The notes beneath the pieces were generated by a model, which saw only the letters and a program-made list of their open reading frames with translations, was not told where the DNA came from and did not search any database. Of a DNA stretch of 64,000 nt, positions 32,600 to 45,204 are shown piece after piece. The stretch's first letter is position 1. Each line of letters opens with the position of its first letter. Both the position numbers and the translations under genes were made by a program. This DNA is from Zeugodacus cucurbitae (Eukaryota; Arthropoda; Insecta; Diptera; Tephritidae), in the NCBI RefSeq assembly GCF_028554725.1, contig NC_071668.1:52991732-53055731 (forward strand), written 5' to 3'.

Positions 32600-34760
32600 A
32601 CTTACTAAAACAAAAGTTTAAAATAAGCTATTTTTCTTCGAAAAATTAATTACTTTATGTGCGTCTATACCAGTGACCAAACGGTATGCCCTTATTTATA
32701 ACTTCTATAAGAAAATGTTTGAAAAATACAATTTCGTAAATTTTTTTAAAATCTTTTGAATATTATCCCTGAAATATCATTGAACAACCATGGCGTTTGC
32801 GTATTAACTTTTATTTAATTGAATCCAAAAAAAAAGCTCAAAGCTGAATACTATTGTAACTATAGGTGCGCCTCTTGACGTGAAGTGTACGTAGTCTTGA
32901 ACACCACCATATATACACATATACACAAATACAATATGATTTACTAGTAATATGATATAGAATTTATTTGCAAAATTAAAATTAATTTTTTATTCAATTT
33001 ATGTACATATATATTCCACAAAATAAAATCAAAGTTTTTACTATTTGCTATACAAATTCATCTAGTCCAACTACTTATGAGCAAGCGCACACAATCGATC
33101 AATATTACACTCGGAATATAAATAATATCTTCTTTAGTAGCGCCATCTTCAACCAATATGCAATTTCAAAATGTAACGAATTCTCGCGATATTTTTTTTT
33201 TTGTGTTATTGCCAATTATGACCGTTCAGAACGGATATCATCATTTTGTTAGTACGGTTTCTATAGAATTCAAATATCGCCATAATCTTTACCAATCTAT
33301 TATTATTTCCAACAGGAATCAATTTATAATCCATCAAAATTCACTATTGACTTTATACATATAGCGGTGAATAACGACTGGTTGAAATATAATGAGTTTT
33401 GCTTTAAGAATATCAAATAACAATATCGAAAACAATTGTTAAAATATAATAAAACTTATTATATATATATATATAGATACAGGGCTGTTCTGTGGATTTT
33501 ACAAATTCAACAAATTTCTAATTTATAAAAATTTTAAATTTATCAAGTATTTCGTATTCTGTGTCTAAAATAAAAAGCCCTTTTCTTGATGAAATGTTAA
33601 GAAGTACAATGCTCTTGACAGCGCTCTTTATAAATAAAATATATGGATATGAATAGTTGTGAAAGTAAATTTGTTGCAATGGAAGATATTTTACTTGTAT
33701 TGTTATTTTTATACAAAGAGGAATAATGTGAACATGGACCGCGTTATTGAGAGGCTTTCATATTAAGATGTTTATTTTTCCTTATTTGTATACAATAAAG
33801 ATAATGAAGGTAACTTTGTCGAAATTGATTTCCATATATTGCATACGATTACAGCTTAGCAAATTTTTGGCAATAAATGACAAAGTTTATATTTTCATAA
33901 TCCCTAAGGAACTTTTCTGAAGCTAAGCATAACAACCAACTAAATCAAAATTGCATTCCAAATATTTTTAAATCTATTACAAAGGACCTACATATGTATA
34001 TGTATTATATTATATAATATTCTATTGCTTCGCGGGAAAACACTCTGGGGGATGTGGAACCGAAAAGCGAATATATAGGTTCAGCCATCCGATTACCCTC
34101 TGTATGGTTAGCAAACAGTGTAAAAGCCGTATAACCTTATCATGTATAGAAACCGGATAGATAGAGTGATAACTGGTCAATCTTAAACTAAACTTATCCA
34201 CGAAGCCACAATAAAAAATGTTAATCAAAATAACGACCTTTAACATGAAAAATAAGGAGCATGGAATATTTGCGCATTCTCAGAAACTTCACATCTAGCC
34301 GCCAAAGAGCAAAGGACTTACTGTAAATTAATGGTAAATTATTAACTATTTTATAACAAATATTGAAATGCATTTGAAAACATACCCTATAGAATAATTC
34401 AATTCAATTCGAATATAATTGGACAGAAATCAGCAGTTTCTGTTTACATTATTTTGTTTCCACAAGTGTGGGGAAAAGCTATGCATTTTGAAGCTCTTTA
34501 TTTTGTCAAAATTGTCACAGAATACCAAAAAATTTCTTACTTGATAAAAAATCTGAAAAAATTTTCAATTTTTTTGTTATTTTGTCAAGTGCAGAGAATA
34601 GGGCTGATAAGCTCATATATAACTTGATATAAATACACTTGTTGACTTAAAATGACTGCTAATGAGTGAAATGAAGTTTTCAATATTTAACCGTTAGTAC
34701 GGATATTTTTTTTTGCAGTCTCAGTATATAATAGTACTTACTTATATCTGTATAGATTAA
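32600..34760. other. Unassigned AT-rich DNA
   Basis: Very AT-rich, with a (TA)n run near 33459-33475. Open frames at 33001-33364 and 34022-34246 contain no recognised motif. No gene is supported. Confidence 0.55.
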
Positions 34761-34761
34761 A

Positions 34762-35953
34762 ACAAGTAAGGAAGGGCCAAGTTCGGGTGTAACCGAACAT
34801 TTTATACTCTCGCAATTTATTTATTTAACTTTCCTTATATTATATAATAAACAATTTGACCCACATATTCGTCATATACATATATTGTATAAAGTCCATT
34901 GAAAGTTGGAAACCATAATATTAGGATAGAAGCACCGAGGTCCTCGTGTTCGATATATGGTCCGATTTCGGCGATTTTTAGAATGGCGCTGCCACACTAT
35001 TAACATAGTATTTGTGCAAAGTTCTGCACCGATATCTACACTAGTACTTACTTTATATATTGTAAAGTAAACGATTCAGGTCTTCTTCAAAGTTCTGGTA
35101 TATAGGAAGTAGGCGTGGTTGTGAAGCGATTTGGCTATTTTCACAACATATCTTTGGGATGTAAGTAAACTATTACAAACCAAGTTTCATTGGAATCGGT
35201 CGAGTGGTTCCTGAGATATGGTTTTTGAACCATAAGTGGGCGACGCCACGCCCATTTTCCCTTTTGTAAAAAAATCTGAGTGCAGCTCTCATCTGCCATT
35301 TCTTATGTGAAATTTAGTGTTTCTGACGTTTTTCGTTAATGAGTTAACCCACTTTTAGTAATTTTCAACCTAACTTTTGTATGGGAGGTGGGCGTGGTTA
35401 TAATCCGATTTCTTTCATTTTTGGACTGTATTGGGAAGTGGCTAAAAAAACGACTGCAGAAAGTTTGGTTTATATAGCTCTATTGGTTTGCGAGATATGT
35501 ACAAAAAACTTAGTAGGGGGCGGGGCCACACCCACTTCCCCAAAAAAATTACATCAAAATATGTCTCTTCAGAGTGCGATCCTTCATACCAAATTTTATT
35601 CCCATAGCTTTATTTATGGCTTAGTTATGGCACTTATGTGTTTTCGGTTTTCGCCATTTTGTGGGCGTGGCAGTGGTCCGATTTTGCATTCATTTTCGAA
35701 AGCAACCTTCCTATGGTGCCAAGAAATAAGTGTTCCAAGTTTCATCAAGATATCTTAAGTTTTACTCAAGTTACAGCTTGCACAGACAGACGGACAGACA
35801 GACATTCGGATTTGCACTCCACTCTTCACCCTGATCACTTTGGTATATATAACCCTATATCTAACTCGTTTAGTTTTGGGTGTTACAAACAACCGTTATG
35901 TGAACAAAACTATAATACTCTCTTTAGCAACATTTGTTGCGAGAGTATAAAAA
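34762..35953 (-). mobile_element. DINE-B element, best complete copy
   Basis: This is the reference copy in the window, about 1.19 kb. The plus strand starts ACAAGTAAGGAAGGGCCAAG, then the hairpin GTTCGGGTGTAACCGAAC (34781-34798) and the subterminal repeat TTTTATACTCTCGCAA (34800-34815). The other end has its exact reverse complement TTGCGAGAGTATAAAA (35937-35952). A second local hairpin lies at about 35914-35950. The CAGACAGACGGACAG simple repeat near 35782 and 'GGGCGTGGC' blocks recur in all copies. Hairpin plus perfect subterminal inverted repeats and no ORF fit a non-autonomous Helentron (DINE) structure. The frames at 35381-35961 are shadows of the repeat. Confidence 0.85.
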
Positions 35954-36536
35954 CTGTATAAGTTGATATCAATTAATATAAATTTTATATGCAAATATAA
36001 ATATGGTCCATTTACATATGTGGTTTATATTTAACACTATTTGTTTGAATAACCACATATTTATTTGTTCCACGTGAACTAATGTGGTTTTAAGCATCTG
36101 TCTTTATTTCCATGATATCTGTAATTTTATTTACCTTTCCGTTATTTAATGTTAAGAAACCAAGGTGTGAAATCATTTGAAAATGTATTACTTTGATGTG
36201 GCGATTGCTTAACATATCTAAAAAAATATCTAACACTAAAACAAATTGGTGGAGTGTGTTGAAGTATACGCAGTGTGTAATTTTATCCTGAATTAAAACT
36301 ATAATATACTGAAAATTATATTACACATATACATTTTCGTGTGGAATAGTGTATAGCAAGTTTAATTAAACAATATTTACTACTGAATGATTGTTTGAAT
36401 CATAAAATCCCTGAAAACTACTTGATACTTGTAGGATAATTGAGTTATCGGTTAACATCTCCTCTTTTCGACATTTTATTTACCAATTTTTATATTTTAA
36501 GGCCGAGTTAGATTCTTATGAATGCAATAGAATCCA
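35954..36536. other. Unassigned AT-rich DNA
   Basis: No gene, RNA or repeat end was recognised between the DINE-B element and the RTE-B insertion. Confidence 0.5.
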
Positions 36537-36548
36537 ATTACTACTCTT
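36537..36548 (+). repeat. Left TSD of the minus-strand RTE-B copy
   Basis: ATTACTACTCTT, repeated exactly at 37797-37808. The CTT end merges with the (CTT)n tail. Confidence 0.85.
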
Positions 36549-37796
36549 CTTCTTCTTCTTCTTGACTGGCGTAGAAACCGCTTACGCGGTTATAGCCGAG
36601 TCCACAATAGCGCGCCATGCATCTCTCCTTTTGGCAGTTAGGCGCCAATTGGTAATACCAAGTGAAGACAGGTCCTACACCACCTGGTCCTTCCATCGGA
36701 GTGGAGGTCTCCCTCTTCCTCGGCTTCCACCAGCGGGTACTGCATCGAAAACTTTTAGAGCTGGGGCACTTTCGTCCATTCGAACAACATGACCCAGCCA
36801 GCGTAGCCGCTGTCTTTTTATTCGCACTATGTCTATGTCGTCGAACAACACATACAGCTCATCATTCCATCTTCTGCGCTATTCGCCGTTGCCAATGTTT
36901 ACGGGACCATAAATCTTCCCCAAAACCTTTCTCTCGAAAACTCCTAGTGCCGTCTCATCGGATGTTGACACCGTCCAAGATTCCAATCGTCGGGCATGCT
37001 TTCTTCCGACCATATTCCGCAAAGAAGCTGATGCATGCACCTTATCAGCTCTTCGCCGCCGTATTTGAATAGCTCGGCCGGCAATCCATCGGTCCCCGCC
37101 GCCTTGTTGTTCTTCAAGCGGGTAATTGCTATTCTAATTTCTTCACGGTCGGGCAATGGAACATCTGTTCCATCGTCGTCGATTGGGGAATCGGGTTCGA
37201 CATCTCCTGGTGTTGTACTTTCACTACCATTCAGCAGGCTGGAGAAGTGTTCCCTCCACAAACACAGTATACTCTGGTCATCAACAACTAGATCACCTCT
37301 GAGGGTCCTACAGGAGAGTGCTTCGGTCTTGAAACCTTCAGTTAGTCGCCGGATCTTTTCGTAAAATTTTCGATCATTACCCCTGTCGGCCAGCTTGTCG
37401 AGCTCTTCATACTCACGCATTTCGGTCTCTTTCTTTTTTTGTCTGCAAATGCGTCTCGCTTCCCTCTTCAGCTCTCGGTATCTTTCCCATTCCGCTCGTG
37501 TTGCGGTCGATCGCAACATTGCGTGGTAGGTAGTCTGTTTTCTCTCCACTGCGAGACAACAATCCTTATCATAGCAGCTGTTTTTTGACTTTTCCGAAAG
37601 CCAATGGTTTCGGTTGCAGCTGTACGTAAGGAGTTTGATATGCCGTCCCACAGCTCCCTTATACCGAGATGCTAATGAGTGCCCTAAGAGAGCAGGAGTG
37701 CAAGTCGTGTAGAAAATCGTTCGGCTGTCGGTTATGATTGCAGCTTCTCGATGTCGAACCTTCCTTATGTTTGTAGACGTGTGCGCTTTTCTACAC
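36541..37796 (-). mobile_element. RTE-clade LINE, subfamily B (AAG tail), minus strand
   Basis: A 5'-truncated copy read on the minus strand. It starts at 37796 inside the endonuclease/RT linker and ends with the stop-codon hairpin AACCGC-GTAA-GCGGTT (36576-36591 on the complement), CTACGCCAGTC and an (AAG)n tail. A perfect 12-bp TSD flanks it. About 950 bp of the RT core, including YADD, are deleted relative to the intact RTE-A. Confidence 0.93.
36582..37796 (-). pseudogene. Internally deleted RTE-B reverse transcriptase
   Basis: An open stretch of about 280 codons (minus strand, 37796 to 36944) matches the intact RTE protein from about residue 285 to 549: AVERKQTTYHAMLRSTATR, the RREARRICRQKKKE-type basic helix, YEELDKLADRGN, LWREHFSSLLNGSES, and NNKAAGTDGLPAELFKYGG up to MPDDWNL. 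It then joins, out of frame, to the segment equivalent to residue 868 onward (TSDETALGVFERK). FIDFKAAFD, RQGD and YADD are all lost. The C-terminal RGRGRPP-like part is diverged. Non-functional. Confidence 0.92.
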
Positions 37797-37808
37797 ATTA
37801 CTACTCTT
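37797..37808 (+). repeat. Right TSD of the minus-strand RTE-B copy
   Basis: ATTACTACTCTT, identical to 36537-36548. Confidence 0.85.
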
Positions 37809-40800
37809 GCTTAAACCAAATCCAAGGATAAAGGCTAAATCGCCGTGTGTAAATACTTTTTACGCAAAATATGTGTGTAAATACTTTTGACTACTGCGAG
37901 TCTTCAGTTCATTTGCGTATATCTCCGCCATATTTCTAGCTTTTCTAGCCAAACTGACTTCATTCGCTCAGGAATATATCAAGGTTTACAACAACATAGC
38001 ATTTTGTTACCCTGCAACAACAACAACAACAAGCGAATGTTTTTTGTGCGAAACTTGTAAAAAAAAAGTCCGATGTGTAAATAATTTTGACTACCTCTGT
38101 ATGTACATATTTTCGTTTCTACTAAAGGATATTTTACTAAAAAGGGACATCGCTTCTAAATAGTAAAAATGTAATATAATGAACTCATCAAATGCATAAT
38201 ACATATATAAATTCATTTCAGATTGACTTTTACTCTACACATTTCTTCAATATTATGAAATCCTGCTTTAAGGCTTTAGCAAATACCGCACATTATTTTA
38301 GGTGATCTAAATTGCCCATTCATCTTTCTGGTTTTCTTAACTCAATCGGCTCCTCTATAGTATATAGTATTTACATCGATATCAGCATCAGACTACATAT
38401 TTCAGCATATGGCCATATAGTTGTATATACCCGCATGCACAGGTGAATATAAAAGCTTTCAACCAAGTCTATGCGAGTTCGTTTACTCATTCATTTATTT
38501 ATTCAGACATGCAACTATTCCCAATTTTTCACATTTCTGAGCTCCTATTTATTTCGTTCACAATGCCATTTAGTCGGTTGATTCTTTCAGCTATTGCTTC
38601 GTGACGCCTTCCCCATATGTACATATGTATATGTACGTGTATACATTCTTATGGTATGTTCTGTATTCATATATATATATATATATATACATGTCCGTAT
38701 AGAAATACGTGCTCCAATTTTCTATTGAATTCCACTTATATTTTTCGTATCACAGGTATATCCTTGTACGTAAACTTCGAATTTTCATTTTGTGCGTACA
38801 TATGCGTGTAGAAGATTAATAGAGGTCCTGTCGTGCATCATCTGTTGGATATAGACATATTCGGTATTGGTTTTCCTCTGCATTCGTTGTTATTGTAGAC
38901 TAATTGACAAAATTTCTTCGTTAGTTTAGAAACGGTAGAAGATTTTGAAATGTTTGGAATATAAAAGAAAATGTTTAGATCTTTCAATATCAGCGATATA
39001 TCTATAAATCAAAGAAAGAAAAGTTCGCATATCGGTGCATTAATATTCCATTCGCTGACACACCGTGTGTTGAAGAGTCAGGTCACTTCTAAAATGCTAG
39101 CAAAAATTTGGTTTGAAATATTATAACATCTTAGGGATTTTCTGCATACATTTTTAGAATAATTTAAATTGTAAATTTAATTAAAGTCGACTTATTTATT
39201 TTAAAATATTGCCACATCAATATTTTCAGCAAATTTCTTTACATTAAAATCATTTCCAAGTTTAATTTGCCAAACATTCATCAGACCATCCATCTCCACA
39301 GAGACATAATTAAGCTTTCTGCTTGAAAAAACAACAAACATCACATTGTCTTAAATCAGTCTAATTACCAGCTAATTAAAGCATCACCAAATCACAAAGC
39401 ACCAGACTCGGGCACAAATGACATCTCGTGTGTCTCTTGTATGCGAGCACATACACATATCTACATATTTACCAAAGCACTTTGAATGAAGCAAACCTAA
39501 TTCCGACCTATGACAAGATTTTCGTATGTTACAAACAAAATAAAATAACAGAAAACAGAAAAGCAATGGAAACGTGCAAGCAGCAGTCAACTGTCAGACA
39601 GCAGAGCTAGGTAGATTGAGAGGCGGTCAACCCAAAGGAGCATAGTGAATGATGAAAAAGCTAAGTTCGTGTCGGAAAGCTAATGTCGCACAGGTGGCTA
39701 AAATCTAGATACAAAGGCGTCTGTAGTGTGGCACTCTGCACAAAAAGGGTATAAGAAGCACACAGGCTTATAAATAAGCATTGAAAGTAAAACTAGAAAA
39801 AGCTTTAACTTCAGCTCGTGTGATAAGAAATAAAGTCTACTCTCGTATTATGTTATTTTCAGCAGCAGAGAATTGAGAAAATTAACGCTCACCTTTCGGC
39901 TGAGGTGTGCAGTGTTAGGTTCGCAAAAAATTAACGCAAGCGCAAAGTGAAATAAAAAATCTCACGCTCATTCAGCAATTTTCGGAGTTTTATGTTTTAA
40001 TGTTTTACCAAAACAATTCATATGCAGAAATCGCCGCTATAGAAAATTTAGTATCATCTCTGCAGGATGTCGTGTTATGTAAAGAAGCGAGGAATATAAA
40101 TCCTTAATATTAATTTATTACTTCCCGTACATTTATAAATATATTGACTTTGGCTATGATATCTAATTACCCAGGTTCATCGGATTTTGATGACTTATTG
40201 CAGGTAAAAGTACGTTTAGGAATGGAATCTAAATATCAAACTTCATCGATTGTTTTATGAATTATTACAAGTTTCTAACTAGGTTCAGGATGTATTATAT
40301 AGATAATTCTGATTATTTCTGAACAATTCAATATTGCTGCACACTACAGAAAGGTTTTATACTAAAACAAATTGAATCTAAACGAAACCAGCCCATAAGG
40401 GAATTTTGAAATTCATATGAACTTTTTAATGAGGACTTCGCAATCCCATGTTTATTGTTTCTGTAATAATTATTCATATGTTAAAAGTGATTTTTAGTAT
40501 GCTTCTCTAACAAGTTCATACCTAATCCAAATATTATCAGAATTTGTGATCTAGTTTCAAACTATGGTAACTCTCGCGAAGAATTCAAGGTATTTTTGGA
40601 GGTTTTAACCTTGAATTCGGAGTTAACACATTTCTTATTAATGATCATCACCTTACCGGATTAGATAGTTTTCAATATTGTACTATTGCCTTGCTCTTAA
40701 GAGGATTTCTTATAGAGATTCGCAAGACTCACAAACACATTCCAGTATAATGAATTTAATTTTACCATAACAACTCTGCATAACGAAGCTAAACGAAGTC

Positions 40801-41344
40801 GCATGATTTTACGTAAGTTTGAATGCAGTAAATGCCACCACGAAATTAGCTAAAAAAACCGATTTAGTACATATAATAACCATAGACACCACATTTCTCT
40901 CATTTTAAAATATATATTAATAAGCTTTAAGTAACACCCACACTTGTAAATTTCATAAACTATTTATAGCATACTCATAAATATAAGTTATTCTATGCAC
41001 CGTTGGAGCGCACTCAGTAAAACAGCAGAGTTCTCTCGTCACTTCTATTATGGCATATAGTACTTAGTTACTGATATCTAAAAATACCATCGCTCAAATA
41101 TTTATTTTTGTTGAGCAAATTATGTTTTACTGCCCTTCTTTAGTTTACACTTGAGTGGCTTTATCCAATTTACAATAGCGCTAATAAGCTAGTAGCCTAT
41201 TTATTATATTATACTTGTATTAATGGGGCGGGCTATTTCACTTTAAACGTTATTAAATTTTGACAGAAGTATCTGAAGTAATAAAAAGTATAACGAATGC
41301 TTGCGAAATTAAATTTCTAATTATGATAATATTTAATATTATAA
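37809..41344. other. Unassigned AT-rich DNA
   Basis: Holds an (AT)n microsatellite (38669-38689), a CAACAACAACAACAAC run near 38015-38031 and CATATG-type low complexity near 38610-38650. A TATAAAAG near 38448 lacks a properly spaced initiator. Open frames at 38617-38811 and 39384-39610 are unconvincing. No gene is supported. Confidence 0.5.
38669..38689. repeat. (AT)n microsatellite
   Basis: An uninterrupted AT run of about 21 bases. Confidence 0.95.
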
Positions 41345-41963
41345 AATAACCAACCTCTCGAAGGCATTGCAGATGGCTACCTTAGTGTCTCTGAGAGGGC
41401 CCAAGAACTTCCTGTTTAGGAGTATCAGTGCTTCCCGATTTGGTTTCTTAGTCTTCTTCAGCGTTATTACCTTCCGATCTAGAGTCGGAAAATATGGATT
41501 GCATTAACGTAAAATCTTCTTGATCTCTTCAAGTGTGGATGGTTCAGCACGTACCACGAAGGTGTAGTGAAAGGTCCGCTTTTTTTTTAACAGGGATGCT
41601 GACCTTTCATCGGCACTCCTGATCAATTTTGTTACCACCGCTAGGGTGGTTCGGTTCCGAAGTCGATTTCAACTCTTTCTTCCCCAAGTTCATTTTATTG
41701 TTGTCGTTCATCCTATATGAGTCCCATATCAGAGACGCTATCCACCTCTCTGAAGGACCTTTAATGATCCCAATGTTATCTCTGCTAGGAGGCCAAGGCG
41801 ACGGTTGACGCACGCTCTGTTGAGGCAATGCGTTCAGAGCCGACCAGCGAAAAGAGAGAGGGAATGAAGGCGGCAGGGGAACGTACTCTGAGACCTGCCA
41901 GGGTTTTAACGGGACGGAGACAGTATTGGCATTAACCCGCCTGTCATTTCTCAAGGGTTTCAA
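41345..41963 (-). pseudogene. Possible retroelement ORF1 (gag-like) relic
   Basis: On the minus strand an open frame at 41963-41607 is rich in Pro, Ser, Lys and Asn (for example RQPSPWPPSRDNIGIIKGPS). After a break a second part reads approximately TFVVRAEPSTLEEIKKILR and KFLGPLRDTKVAICNAFERL. The base composition is closer to the LINEs than to the surrounding DNA. A disordered N-terminal part followed by a small folded part would suit a LINE ORF1 or gag protein. I recognise no zinc knuckle and cannot name the family. A diverged host exon is also possible. Confidence 0.35.
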
Positions 41964-44147
41964 GGAGTTATTTAAAATGCAAATTCTACGCTATTTCGGT
42001 CGCCTTTGGGCCGAAATCATTGCCATACCGCTCGAGATGCTCGAAGAAATGATGGAACACGCGATAAAAATGACACAATCCGAATTAAATAATTGTTAAT
42101 TGTATGATATTTAATAACATAAGCAATGACAATGCATTTTATTACATAAATCCAAATACATTACCATTTGGCTTCCATTTAACAGATTTAATAACTGAAT
42201 TTGGACCAACAGGTGGTATGAGTAACTGTATTGATTTACAAACGACTTTCACATACGTACGCACAAAAAAATTTGGCTTCGCACACGTGCATATGTATGT
42301 ATGGTTGACAACGCTATATTTTTCATAACTTCTGTCCTTTGCCAACACCTGCTCATAAAAAACACACCCATATGCTCATACAATGTTTATATGTACTTTA
42401 TTTCAATATGTACTCTTATGTGTTGTCAATGTGTCATACAGAGTACACAAGAGTTTACATTTTCTTTAATAAGCCAAAGCACGCATTGTTGCAGAAGTAA
42501 ATCGACAAAACAAACAAATCATTAGCAACAAAGGAGGCGGCGACCGAGAGGTGCGGCACTCTGACAGGCAGGTTGGCAAACAAAAATAGAAGTGTTATAT
42601 TTAAATGTGTTTACTTGTACATGCGTACAAATATAAATACATACAAGTTATTTGATTTACCATATACGAGCACAGGCATATATCCTATAAGCTCCTGGTA
42701 TCTGCATCAAAGCTTTTACACTAAGTGTCTCACAACTGGTGAATATAGATATAGTACGACTTTTTCTCTTTTGAACCTGTTTTGTAATCAAAGATGATAC
42801 AAATTTGATTAGAAATAAAGCAGAGCTTTCTTAAAACAGATAAAAGATTTCTTTTTTTTTTGAGGCTAGACAGTAAATATCGATATCCTATATAATATAT
42901 ATATCTCTTCTATATCTTCTATTTCTTCTATTGCTCGTGGTCTTTACTACTCATCAAGCATTCAAAATTATTACTTTACTAAACATTTATGAAACATCAT
43001 ATCTTTTAAAAATATTATACATATATTTATTAAATATTAATACATTTCTTCATCGAGAAACTATCTTCAAAATAAACCCTCTAATAGAAAACCTACTTCC
43101 AAACCTTTGAGAATATTCAAATTATTTTTCCATTTTTCGTCATTCACTTTTTAAATATTCATTTTTAACTATCTCAATGAAGTAATTTGTACTAAATCAA
43201 CTAACCAACCGACTTTAATATATAAGTTCCAATCAATAATTCTGCTGAAAGTTCTAGTTCCAAACCACGCCCGATCCTGTATGTTTCTCTGCTGGGTGAT
43301 TATTTATAAGTTTTACGTTTGTTTACTCTAAAAATTATTCATACATAACAACAAATTGTTGTTGGCTCATTTTAATGGTGGCAATAAACTATGAATTTAA
43401 ACTACAATGTTTATATGTAAACACACACACACATCACAAGTACAAAGTTTAGAAAGAATAAAAATATATGGGGGTTATTTAAGCAGTTCACATAAAGGAG
43501 TTTTGTATGCTGGTCATATCCATATAAGTATAGAAAATATGGGCATTAGTTGCGTGTATTAGTGTGGGTATAAACTAATATTGATTAATGGGCGGCAGAA
43601 TAATATAAAAGTAGATTTTGGTGCTGTTATAAATAGTTATGCCAACTTTGACTATTAAATTGTTGCAAAAGCGAAACACTTATAACACTTATGTGCTATT
43701 GTGTACATAAATAATATTGGTTTGAACACACGTTTATGTAAAGATTTATGTCTTCACACTTTGTGTGCTGCATGTTGAAGTGTTCAAATATTATAAATAC
43801 ACATACGAATTTCTAAAGAATTAGACAAAAAATGAAGGAATGTGTATTGAGTCAAAGAAAAAATTGGAGATTAGAGAGAAAATATATCCGGAAAAAAATT
43901 TGAGAGCCAGGGAAGATTCCTAAAGTAATAAAAATGGAAAGTTTACAAATTATTTACATAAACTAGTTACTTTATAAGGATAATGCATCTTTAATTTTTT
44001 GACCAAAGAGAGTTGAGCAAAATCCAATGTAGAAAATGAAGCCAAACCCTCTACCTAAAACAATGGAGTTGTCAGGAAAAAAATGGTTTAGATAAATGAG
44101 CTAAGGAAATTCAACTGCTTATAAAGTGCATGGATCGTAAACATTTT
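41964..44147. other. Unassigned AT-rich DNA
   Basis: Short CA repeats near 43421-43434 and general AT-rich low complexity. No supportable gene, RNA or element end. Confidence 0.5.
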
Positions 44148-44962
44148 TTTATACTCTCGCAACATGTTGCACAAAAGTATTATAGTTTTGTTTACATAAC
44201 GGTTGTTTGTATCACTCAGAAATAAAAGAGTTAGATATGGGGTTATATTATATATAAATGGCCAGGATGACGAGTGAAGTTGAAATCCACTTATGGGTCA
44301 AAAACCATATCTCAGGAACTACTCGACCGATTCGTATGAAATTCGGTATATAATATTTTCTTGACACCCTGATGAAAAATGGGCGAAATCGGTTCACAAG
44401 CACGCCAACTTCCTATATAACTCAATTCTGAATTCCATCTGATTCGTTCACTTTATAATACATACATTTGGAACCGTTGAAGATAGCGGAATAAAACTTT
44501 ACACAAATACTGTATATCATCTATGGCTTCACTTATCGACAATTTTTCGAAATCGGACTATATATTTTCAAGGCCCCGGATATCTACATGAAGAACTCAG
44601 TGCCTAAGGTTAATTTTTCGATAAGGGTTCCGAAAATATCGGCAAATCTTTCAGATATTTTAATTTAATTCAGAGGAAATTATTCTCTGCTAATTGTGTG
44701 TCTCTGTTCCAAAAATTATTAAAATCGGATCAGAACGTCCTCTAGCTCCCATACCCTAATAATGGGTGGTCTTTATTCCGCATATATCGGTTAATAGAGA
44801 GATATCTTAGCAAAATTAAGTGATCAATATAGTCTTGTATATAGTGTATAGTTGGTGGGGAAAATTAGTGAAATCGGTTTAGGAATTACATCAGCCCATC
44901 AATAAATTGCGAGAGTATAAAATGTTCGGTCGCAACCGATCTTAGCCTTTCCTTACTTGTTT
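44148..44962 (+). mobile_element. DINE-B element, internally shortened
   Basis: It starts TTTATACTCTCGCAACATG, continues with TATTATAGTTTTGTTTACAT, and ends with TTGCGAGAGTATAAAATG, an imperfect hairpin (GTTCGGTCGCAACCGATC) and TTTCCTTACTTGTTT. The GTCCGTCC simple-repeat block and the 'GGGCGTGGC' region are absent, so the copy carries a large internal deletion between about 44280 and 44290. It is non-coding. Confidence 0.82.
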
Positions 44963-45204
44963 ATCAATTTGTGCGATCTCTCAACGTTTTTAGATTTTTG
45001 TAGCATTGTTTATCTTTGCTTTCAAATAAGCAATTTCTTTTACAACACGAAAGTTCTTTCAAATTTATTTCACATTTGATAGTGTCAGTTATCCCGATCT
45101 AATTCATCCTCTGGATCTAGTACCTTCATCAGACATCGAAAATAATTTGTTTCGATTTTTTAGGTATTCGTCCAGAACGTACGCTGGGTTCATTTTGGGG
45201 CAAC

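Noticed and set aside
35381..35961. Open frames of 107-125 codons, with similar ones at 30579-31016, 31499-31681, 55223-55587 and 60831-61430, that resemble each other.
   Set aside because: Their mutual similarity comes from the DINE-B repeat. They lie on both strands of different copies and no single frame is conserved.
38448..38492. TATAAAAG followed by a TCATTC initiator-like hexamer, considered as a host core promoter.
   Set aside because: The spacing from the TATA start to the initiator A is about 41 bases, longer than the usual 30 or so, and no transcript or exon follows.
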